Positions 6,093 to 12,378 of a stretch of DNA of 12,378 nt are shown here, piece by piece. The first letter of the stretch is position 1. Each line of letters begins with the position of its first letter. The DNA comes from Thomasclavelia spiroformis (lineage in GTDB: Bacteria; Bacillota_I; Bacilli_A; Erysipelotrichales; Coprobacillaceae), in NCBI GenBank assembly GCA_018369555.1, contig JAGZCC010000065.1:1-12378 (forward strand), read 5' to 3'. Both the position numbers and the translations under genes were made by a program. A model generated the notes under the pieces. It was not told where the DNA came from. It worked only from the letters and a program-made list of their open reading frames with translations, and did no database searches.

Positions 6093-7169
6093 ATGAATTT
6101 TTTTATTTTAATTATGTTGTTTATATGTTTAATTGGATTATTGGATAAGATATTAAATAATCGGTTGGGGTTAGTAGAATCATTTGATAAGGGAATTAAT
6201 TCAATGGGAAGTATTGCTATGAGTATGATAGGTTTTTACTGTATTGCAATTACATTAATTCAAAATAATGTTGATGTAATTACAAACATTAGTAAAAATT
6301 CATTACTTGATCCTAGTATTATTATTGGAAGTATCTTAGCACCGGATATGGGTGGTTTTTCGATTGTGTCAGGATTACATAATGAAGCGTTTTTAATATT
6401 TTCAGGAGTAATTTTAACATCAACATTAGGACAAACAATTAGTTTTCAATTACCTATCTTTTTAGCATCTTTAAAAAAAGAAGATCTACATCCTTTTATT
6501 AATGGGCTTGTATATGGCATATTAAGTTTGCCACTTGTTTTAATTGTGGTTGCATTATATTTAAAAGTTCCACATTTATTGATTAATTTATTACCGATTT
6601 TAGTTTTGTGTTTGATATTAGTAATAGGATTATATTTTTCTTATGAAAAAACAATTTTTGTATTAACTTTATTTGGTTATATTATTAGAATATTAAGTAT
6701 TGTTTTATTTGGAATGGTGGTATTACAATTATTTTTTAATAACCTTCCTTTTACTAGCGAAAAACTAATTGGTGAAGCAATGTTAATTGTTTTAAGAATG
6801 TGTATTGTAGTATGTGGTTCTGTGATTTTAAGTGATTTTATTATCAAACGATTTTCTAAAGTTATTTTTGTGATTGGACAAAAATTAGGAATTAATAGTA
6901 CTAGTGTAATGGGACTTTTATTGAGTTTAGGAACAAGTATTGCAATGGTTCCTTTATTTGGTCAAATGGACCGTAAAGGAAAAATGATGAATGCTGCTTT
7001 TAGCGTTGCTGGAGCATATGTTTTTGGCGGACAATTAGGTTTTATTTCTAGTGTTGTTGATAATCAGGGGGTTTTGATATTTATATTAAGTAAGCTTATT
7101 GCGGGTGTAATTGCAGTTGTTTTTGTAATGTTATTTTATAAAGAAAAAGAATGCTTAGAGTGTGATTAA
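6093..7169 (+). CDS. eutH: EutH-family ethanolamine permease (orphan)
   Basis: The 358-residue product is almost entirely hydrophobic, with about 10 membrane segments. EutH signatures recognised by comparison with the enteric protein are LAPDMGGF at 82-89, the QMDRKGKMMNAAFSVAGA block at 291-308 and GGQLGF at 312-317. EutH imports ethanolamine across the cytoplasmic membrane. In classical systems it serves the eut microcompartment, but no ammonia-lyase, shell or regulatory eut gene is here. Here it is instead paired with a pRiA4b-domain gene 16 bases downstream, so transport for another purpose or of a related amine is possible. The C terminus (KEKECLECD) is short and cysteine-containing. The family call is strong; the substrate is inferred. 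Confidence 0.85.
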   Translation: MNFFILIMLFICLIGLLDKILNNRLGLVESFDKGINSMGSIAMSMIGFYCIAITLIQNNVDVITNISKNSLLDPSIIIGSILAPDMGGFSIVSGLHNEAFLIFSGVILTSTLGQTISFQLPIFLASLKKEDLHPFINGLVYGILSLPLVLIVVALYLKVPHLLINLLPILVLCLILVIGLYFSYEKTIFVLTLFGYIIRILSIVLFGMVVLQLFFNNLPFTSEKLIGEAMLIVLRMCIVVCGSVILSDFIIKRFSKVIFVIGQKLGINSTSVMGLLLSLGTSIAMVPLFGQMDRKGKMMNAAFSVAGAYVFGGQLGFISSVVDNQGVLIFILSKLIAGVIAVVFVMLFYKEKECLECD

Positions 7170-7185
7170 TATAAAGGAGAATTTT

Positions 7186-8634
7186 ATGGGTGGATATAGA
7201 TTAACAATAAGATTGGTAGATAGTACTAAGCCAATTTATCGAGTATTAAAGTTACCTGGTAAATTGACATTTTGTGATTTGCATTCTATTATTCAAGAAA
7301 TATTTGGGTTTGAAAGTGTTTTTGAATATATGTTTGATTTAGATTTGAGTAATAATAATGAAATCTTAGAATCTAAATTAGTTGATAAAATGATTTTTGG
7401 ATATCGTTATGGATTTGATTATTGTTGGAATTTTGAAATTAGTGTTATACAGTTAGATGATTTTGATATTATTCCAGAAGTAATTGATTATGTGGGAGAT
7501 AATTTATGTGATGATTATAGTGGTGTCAAAGAGTTTGAAAAATTATGTGATGAAAATAATCTTGAAGTATTTGATTTGGATTTTGTTAATAGTAAATTGT
7601 ATCGATATCAAATTGAAGATGTAATTAATAATAATGAAATTAAATATGATTATATTGAGGTAATAAGTAAAATAGGGAAGTTATTGAATTGTAAGAATTT
7701 TGAAGGTTGTTTGAAGTATAAGGTTAATTCGAATGCAATAATTTATTGGGTAATTATTAAAACAATAGAAGGCTATGTTATTGAAATGTTTGATGATTAT
7801 AGTGAAATGTTAGAGGGATTTTGGAATTTATCTGCTGGAGAGATTAATCGAGTTTTTGGACATTTTTATACATTTATTTTAAATAATGAAAAAATAGAAT
7901 CTGCAGATACCTTAGATAATGAAGGAAAAATAATGGCTTTTTATAATGAGCCAGGATATATGCCTAGTTTAATTGAAATGGAAGTGAGTGAAGATATATT
8001 AAACTGGTTAAAAGATTTAGAAGTTACTTTGAAAAGTGATAGTAATATTAGTGAAGAAGATGAGATAATTGAAATTAATATTAAAGATTTTAAGTTTATT
8101 AGTAGTAATATATATGTATATGAACCTGAAGTTAATATAAATGATTTTGATAATGGGTATCGTGGAAATGAGAAGATAATTTCATCAGTAATATTAGATG
8201 AACGAACTTGTTTGGATATTGTTGCTTTACCATCGTTGGAAACATATTCGACAGGCGAATTGCAAATATATGCTGTTATTGCTTCGGAAAATGATTATAT
8301 TATTAGAGAGATATTTTTACCTGATAAAAATTTAATGATGGAAACATTAATAGATGTTATGATTGAATTTTTTAATCATAATGGAGTGGCTAAAGAAGTA
8401 ACAGTAAATAATTTAAATATATATTTTATGATTTATGATTTTTTAAAGAATAATGGGATTAAAATTAATGAAGGAAATATCGATTTAGAAATAAGTATGG
8501 CAGTAGCTGATGCTTTTGGGGTGAATGATGAAATGGATGATTTATCATTAAATGACATATTTGAAGAATTTAAAGATGAGGATATTGAAATTCAGTTAAC
8601 TAATAGTTCAAATAAAAAAGAATTATTAAACTAG
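7186..8634 (+). CDS. Plasmid pRiA4b ORF-3-like domain protein of unknown function
   Basis: The protein has 482 acidic residues, no signal peptide and no membrane segment, so it is probably cytoplasmic. Residues about 4-140 resemble the pRiA4b ORF-3 domain (PF07929): YRLTIRLVDSTKPIYRVLKL, then LTFCDLHSIIQEIFGF, a YRYGFDYCWNFEISV core and a DDYSGVKEFEKL end. In typical members the core reads like YDFGDDWEHEI, so this copy is divergent (FGFDYCWNF). The middle (about 150-290) is not recognised. Residues about 320-435 may form a second alpha/beta domain like those fused to this family (IISSVILDERTCLDIVALPS; EVTVNNLNIYFMIYDFLKNNGIKI). No catalytic residues can be named. AAGGAG at 7174-7179 selects ATG 7186 over an in-frame GTG at 7162 that overlaps eutH. 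The 16-base gap implies an operon with eutH. Function unknown. Confidence 0.8.
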   Translation: MGGYRLTIRLVDSTKPIYRVLKLPGKLTFCDLHSIIQEIFGFESVFEYMFDLDLSNNNEILESKLVDKMIFGYRYGFDYCWNFEISVIQLDDFDIIPEVIDYVGDNLCDDYSGVKEFEKLCDENNLEVFDLDFVNSKLYRYQIEDVINNNEIKYDYIEVISKIGKLLNCKNFEGCLKYKVNSNAIIYWVIIKTIEGYVIEMFDDYSEMLEGFWNLSAGEINRVFGHFYTFILNNEKIESADTLDNEGKIMAFYNEPGYMPSLIEMEVSEDILNWLKDLEVTLKSDSNISEEDEIIEINIKDFKFISSNIYVYEPEVNINDFDNGYRGNEKIISSVILDERTCLDIVALPSLETYSTGELQIYAVIASENDYIIREIFLPDKNLMMETLIDVMIEFFNHNGVAKEVTVNNLNIYFMIYDFLKNNGIKINEGNIDLEISMAVADAFGVNDEMDDLSLNDIFEEFKDEDIEIQLTNSSNKKELLN

Positions 8635-8686
8635 ATATTTTTTAAATAGTTCATATTTAATTCATACACCAATGATAGGATAATAA

Positions 8687-8821
8687 TGTCGAAAGACAAC
8701 CATAATAATTTGTAAAATATATTAATCCCCTCATATATGTTTTACAACCCATAATGATGGATGTTTCCCTCTCCCATAAATTACATCCATCAAGGAAGAA
8801 GCCTACGGGCTTCTTTTTTTT
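8687..8821 (+). ncRNA. Candidate structured small RNA or 3'-UTR RNA with C-rich loops
   Basis: Four consecutive hairpins fill this 135-base stretch. First, TGTC-GAAA-GACA (8687-8698, a GNRA loop). Second, 8710-8722 with 8735-8747 (13 pairs including one G-U), its loop carrying CCCCTC (8727-8732). Third, GATGGATGT (8756-8764) with ACATCCATC (8783-8791), nine perfect pairs, its loop carrying CCCTCTCCC (8767-8775). Last, an intrinsic terminator (8796-8821). C-runs displayed in loops before a terminator are the hallmark of Firmicute regulatory RNAs that pair with Shine-Dalgarno sequences (UCCC-motif RNAs such as RsaE). There is no other terminator after 8634, so it may be released from the eutH operon 3' end or have its own weak promoter (GATAAT at 8679-8684). 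There is no coding potential. Structure is seen; function is inferred. Confidence 0.45.
8796..8821 (+). terminator. Strong intrinsic terminator ending the eutH operon and candidate RNA
   Basis: AAGAAGCC (8796-8803) pairs with GGCTTCTT (8808-8815) around a TACG loop, with a run of eight T at 8814-8821. Confidence 0.92.
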
Positions 8822-8921
8822 ATAAATATGAATTTTTTATAAGTTATGTTTAGTATAATTTATGTTTTATGGGATAGTTATATTATAAAAATTACAAATT
8901 TTTAAATAAAATATACACCGA

Positions 8922-8945
8922 TGTAAGCGCTTAATTTGATATAAT
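8922..8945 (+). promoter_or_regulatory. cre-like catabolite operator overlapping the promoter of the large surface gene
   Basis: TGTAAGCGCTTAAT at 8922-8935 matches the CcpA operator consensus TGWAANCGNTNWCA at 12 of 14 positions and contains the perfect 10-bp palindrome TAAGCGCTTA. Four bases later TATAAT (8940-8945) is a consensus -10; the -35 position (about 8917-8922) is poor. An operator between -35 and -10 is expected to repress when a preferred sugar is available. CcpA is not in the window, so regulation is inferred. The leader runs about 50 bases to an AAAGGGGA ribosome binding site (8993-9000). Confidence 0.55.
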
Positions 8946-9006
8946 ATAGAATATATTTTTGTTAAAGAAAATATGTAAGAGAATATTTTAGGAAAGGGGA
9001 AAGTTT

Positions 9007-12000
9007 ATGAATAAAAAGTTACAAAAATTTAGTCTCTTATTGCTTGTAGTGATAATGATTTTTGCATCTGCTAATGTGCATAGTTATGCTATGGATGAAG
9101 CTTTGTTATTACAAGTAAACTTTGATGAAAATGTTCAAGATTTATCAGGAAATGAAAATCATGGAAAAATTCAAGGGGATGTTGAGTTTGTAGATGGTGT
9201 AAAGGGAAAAGCGGTACATATTACTAATAGTAATGGAAGTACTAGTGCTACAGCTGAACAATATATTGATTTTGGAAAAGATGTTAAATTCATAAATCAG
9301 GATTTTGCCATTTCTTTTTGGTATAAGAGTGATAATGGTGTCAGTGCTGGGGGTGCATTAATATCAAATAAAGATTTTAATAGTGGTGCTAATAAAGGGT
9401 TAAATATTGGAGATTTTGATACAGGGTTAAGAGTTAACTTTACCCCAGAAAGTAGTAGCCGATATGATGTTTATAACTTTGCACCAATTGATGGAATCTG
9501 GCATTATGTGGTAGTTAATTTTGATCGAGATGGTTATATTGAAACTTATTTAGATGGTAAGGCATCTGGTAAAACAGATATATCAAATGCAATTAATAAG
9601 GATATTGATGTTTCAAATTTTGTTGTTGGTGCTGATGGATATTTTAAAAATGGTTTAAATGATGCTTATCTTGATGAGTTGGATGTGTATAATCGTTTAA
9701 TGGATATTAGTGAAATTAATTCACAATATGATAGAACATATTTACAATATATAGTAAATGAAGCTGATAAATTTTATCAAGAAGCAAGTGAAAATATTAA
9801 ATATAATCAGGCAAAATTAGCAGCTCTTAAAGAGGTAATTAATAGAGCTAAAGTTGCAATTGAAAATGATGATTATAGTAATATAACTATTTTAGTAAAT
9901 GATATTAATGATAAAGTTAATGATGCTAAAGAAGGTGTTGAAGGCGTTGTTGCTGGTCAAGTTTTATATTTAAGTTTTGACAATGAAAATACTAATGATG
10001 ATTCAGGTCGTGAAAATCACGGAGCTGGTGTTGGTGATCTAAGTTATGAAAATGGAGTTATTGGTAAAGCAATTCATATTCAAAATGAAAATGGTAGTAC
10101 TATGCAAACTGCAAAACAATATATTAATTTTGGACAACCAGATGATTTAAAATTTAAAACAGAAGATTTTGCAATCTCATTTTGGTATAAAACAGTTGAT
10201 GGTGGTGGAAAAGAAGCAGCAATTATCTCAAATAAAGATTGGTCAACTGGTGGCAATATTGGAGTGAATATTGGTAATTTTGGTGATAGTATCCGTGTTA
10301 ATTATACTGGAGAAGATTGTAGTCGGGATGATATTTATGGTTTAAGTGCTAATGATGATAATTGGCATTATATTGTAGTTAATTTTGATCGCGATAATCA
10401 AATTAGTGCATATATTGATGGTAATTTAGAAAAAACAGTTAGTATTAAAGATACATATGGTAAAACAATTGATGCAACTGATTTTGTAATTGGTGCAGAT
10501 GGTAATAAAACACAGGGAATTAACGATGCTTATCTTGATGAAGTTCGAGTAATGAAGAGATTGTTTACAGAAACAGAAATTGATAATTATTATTTACCAT
10601 ATCGTTTAAAGATGAAACTAGCTGAATATACTCAAATTTTAAATGACGCTAAAGAATCTGGTTACGAACAAGAAAAAATAAATGAATTTGAAAAAGTAAT
10701 TAATGAAGTAAACGAAGCAAAAGATAGTGCTGATAGTGCAACAATGCGTAAGTTGATTAAAAAATTAACCCTTGCATTTGATCGTTTTCAAATTACAGAA
10801 ACACCAATTGTGAGTTTTCAGGTTCTTGCAGATGTTCATGTTGATGGAAGCGATGATACTAATAAATCAAGACAAAATTTAATTGATACTTTAGAAGATA
10901 TTTCAGTTCTTGATCCTACAAGTTCAGCCATCATGTTCCCAGGAGATATTACTGATAGTGGTTCTGAAGCTCAATATAAATCATTTTATAATATTATTGA
11001 AAAATATAATTTTACTAAAAGTATAATTGCGTTAGGAAATCATGATGTTCGTTGGTTATGTTCTGGTGATAATCGAAATGAACCAGGAGCTAATATTCCA
11101 ACATGTAAATATGGAACTTCTCCATTTAAAGAACGTTATTTGAAATATAATACGCCTTATATGGATGGAACAACTGATCAATTATATTTTGATACATGGA
11201 TTAATAATTATCATTTTATTACTTTAAATACGGAAAAAGATTTAAAGGATAATGCTTATTTATCTAATGAACAATTAAATTGGTTAAAGGAAGTAATTAA
11301 AGAAGATGCTCACAGTGATAAACCGATATTTATTCAAATACATCAGACATTTGCAAACACTGCTGATCATGAATCATTAGATTTAATTGGCGAACAAGAA
11401 GAAGCATTAAAAGAAATTTTGAAAGATTATCCACAGTCAATTATTTTTACTGGACATGTTCATAATGGAATAAATTTGGCAAAAGTATATCAAGAAGAAT
11501 ATGGTTATGTTGTAGATGTTCCGGCATTTAAATATCAATCTTATGGTGATTTGAGAGCTCAAATTGGATATCAAGTAAATGTTTTTGAAAATAGAGTAGA
11601 AATTAGACCAAGAGATTATAAAAATGATTTGTGGTTAGATGAATATAAAACAGATATTTTATTTGATAAGAAAGTAGAAAAGGAAATATTACAAACATTA
11701 TATGATGAATGTTTAAAATTAAATGAAGCAGATTATACAAAAGCTAGCTGGGATAATTTTAAAACTGCAATGGATGAGGCAAAAGCAATCATAGATAAAC
11801 AAGATGCTACACAAGAAGAAGTAGATAATGCAGTTAAAACATTACAAGCTACAAAAGATGCTTTAGTAAAAGTAGTTGATAGCGATAAAACAGCATTAAA
11901 GATTGCAATTGATTTAGCAAATGCAATTACTGATAAAGATTTAGCTTATGTTGTACCAGTAGTAGTTAATGAATTCAAACAAGCAAGAGATAAGGCTAAT

Positions 12001-12378
12001 GAAGTATATAATGATGTAAGTGCTAGTCAAGATAAAGTAGATGTAGCATTTGATCGACTTGCTAGTATTATGCAAAAATTAGAATTCTTCAAAGGTGATA
12101 AAACAGCCCTAAAAGCATTCATCGATAAAGTAAGTGGTTTAGAAGCAGCAAAATACACAGAAGCTACATGGGTACCATTCAATGATGCCTTAAAAGTAGC
12201 AACTAGTGTATATGAAGATGAAAACGCAATGCAAGAAGAAGTAAACAATGTATACAATGAATTAGTCACAGCGTTCTTAAAGTTAAGATTAATTCCAGAT
12301 AAGAGTTTATTAGAAGACTTAATTAATCAGGCTAATGGATTAAATAGTGCAAATTATACCAAAGCAACATTTGATGGA
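9007..12378 (+). CDS. Large secreted LamG-LamG-metallophosphoesterase-FIVAR surface protein (3' partial)
   Basis: The frame is open for 1124 codons and runs off the right edge. Domains in order: signal peptide (1-28, KK then a hydrophobic core, likely cleavage SYA-MD); LamG-type jelly roll 1 (about 33-238); a helical linker (239-316); LamG 2 (about 317-528); a second helical linker; a calcineurin-like metallophosphoesterase (about 604-860); then FIVAR-type helical repeats from 887, 959, 1029 and 1097, the last cut by the window edge. All metal-site motifs are present: D609-x-H611, GD at 646-647, GNHD at 677-680, H779 and GHVH at 816-819. The two LamG units are an internal duplication (DFAISFWYK, VVNFDRD and GADG occur in both). 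It is probably an extracellular phosphoesterase held on glycan by the LamG and FIVAR units and anchored by a sortase signal beyond the edge, as in the paralogue at 2-382. The substrate is unknown. The start is set by AAAGGGGA at 8993-9000. Confidence 0.88.
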   Translation, partial: MNKKLQKFSLLLLVVIMIFASANVHSYAMDEALLLQVNFDENVQDLSGNENHGKIQGDVEFVDGVKGKAVHITNSNGSTSATAEQYIDFGKDVKFINQDFAISFWYKSDNGVSAGGALISNKDFNSGANKGLNIGDFDTGLRVNFTPESSSRYDVYNFAPIDGIWHYVVVNFDRDGYIETYLDGKASGKTDISNAINKDIDVSNFVVGADGYFKNGLNDAYLDELDVYNRLMDISEINSQYDRTYLQYIVNEADKFYQEASENIKYNQAKLAALKEVINRAKVAIENDDYSNITILVNDINDKVNDAKEGVEGVVAGQVLYLSFDNENTNDDSGRENHGAGVGDLSYENGVIGKAIHIQNENGSTMQTAKQYINFGQPDDLKFKTEDFAISFWYKTVDGGGKEAAIISNKDWSTGGNIGVNIGNFGDSIRVNYTGEDCSRDDIYGLSANDDNWHYIVVNFDRDNQISAYIDGNLEKTVSIKDTYGKTIDATDFVIGADGNKTQGINDAYLDEVRVMKRLFTETEIDNYYLPYRLKMKLAEYTQILNDAKESGYEQEKINEFEKVINEVNEAKDSADSATMRKLIKKLTLAFDRFQITETPIVSFQVLADVHVDGSDDTNKSRQNLIDTLEDISVLDPTSSAIMFPGDITDSGSEAQYKSFYNIIEKYNFTKSIIALGNHDVRWLCSGDNRNEPGANIPTCKYGTSPFKERYLKYNTPYMDGTTDQLYFDTWINNYHFITLNTEKDLKDNAYLSNEQLNWLKEVIKEDAHSDKPIFIQIHQTFANTADHESLDLIGEQEEALKEILKDYPQSIIFTGHVHNGINLAKVYQEEYGYVVDVPAFKYQSYGDLRAQIGYQVNVFENRVEIRPRDYKNDLWLDEYKTDILFDKKVEKEILQTLYDECLKLNEADYTKASWDNFKTAMDEAKAIIDKQDATQEEVDNAVKTLQATKDALVKVVDSDKTALKIAIDLANAITDKDLAYVVPVVVNEFKQARDKANEVYNDVSASQDKVDVAFDRLASIMQKLEFFKGDKTALKAFIDKVSGLEAAKYTEATWVPFNDALKVATSVYEDENAMQEEVNNVYNELVTAFLKLRLIPDKSLLEDLINQANGLNSANYTKATFDG
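12265..12378 (+). repeat. Right copy of the FIVAR-coding direct repeat
   Basis: This partner of 2-115 encodes VTAFLKLRLIPDK through NYTKATFDG at the truncated end of the large surface gene. It is in the same orientation and 12263 bases from the left copy. If the similarity continues beyond the edges, the two genes share a substantial homologous tract. Confidence 0.85.

Noticed and set aside
7162..7185. GTG 7162 as the start of the pRiA4b-domain gene
   Set aside because: It would overlap the end of eutH and lacks a ribosome binding site, whereas AAGGAG at 7174-7179 is ideally placed for ATG 7186.
7186..8634. Calling the pRiA4b-domain protein a transposon or plasmid gene from its family name
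   Set aside because: The family name comes from the first member described. There are no inverted ends, transposase or plasmid genes around it, and it sits in an operon with eutH.
8854..8859. TATAAT at 8854-8859 as a second promoter for the surface gene
   Set aside because: No -35-like sequence lies 16-18 bases upstream, and such hexamers are common by chance in this AT-rich stretch.
12027..12269. Minus-strand open frame inside the large surface gene
   Set aside because: It lies fully opposite the FIVAR repeats, lacks a ribosome binding site and encodes a low-complexity product.
9007..12378. Prophage, plasmid or CRISPR content
   Set aside because: No integrase, phage, replication or cas genes and no short spaced repeats are present; the repeats seen are protein-domain repeats.

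Overview
The window is very AT-rich and uses standard-code genes with A/T-ending codons, strong AGGAGG-type ribosome binding sites, intrinsic terminators, a tryptophan T-box leader and a Gram-positive surface-protein sorting signal. This points to a low-GC Firmicute. The VKTGD-type sorting motif, the FIVAR/LamG surface proteins and the gene styles suggest a gut Erysipelotrichia-like bacterium (Coprobacillus/Thomasclavelia type). The taxonomic placement is inference. All genes found lie on the plus strand.

Layout: (1) 2-382 is the 3' end of a cell-wall-anchored FIVAR-repeat surface protein gene, followed by a long imperfect inverted repeat (383-510). (2) 762-2171 encodes a PurF-like amidophosphoribosyltransferase whose Ntn-glutaminase site looks dead, closed by a small terminator. 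(3) 2214-2570 encodes a FluC/CrcB fluoride channel. (4) 2637-4637 encodes a class B penicillin-binding protein with PBP2a-like architecture. (5) 4663-6038 is a complete trpS unit: promoter, T-box leader with UGG specifier, gene and terminator. (6) 6093-8821 is a probable two-gene operon, eutH plus a pRiA4b-ORF3-domain protein, ending in a highly structured 3' region with C-rich loops and a strong terminator; this region is a candidate small RNA. (7) From 8922 to the window end, a promoter overlapped by a cre-like operator drives a very large secreted protein: signal peptide, two LamG domains, a metallophosphoesterase domain and FIVAR repeats. It runs off the right edge.

The two edges of the window are related. 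Bases 2-115 and 12265-12378 are the same FIVAR segment (about 85% identical in DNA, 31 of 38 residues identical), so two paralogous surface genes in the same orientation flank a block of mostly housekeeping genes. The best candidates for something undescribed are: the four-hairpin RNA at 8687-8821, whose C-rich loop has a 9-nt perfect complement over the eutH ribosome binding site of its own operon; the glutaminase-dead PurF homologue; and the LamG-LamG-phosphoesterase-FIVAR surface protein.
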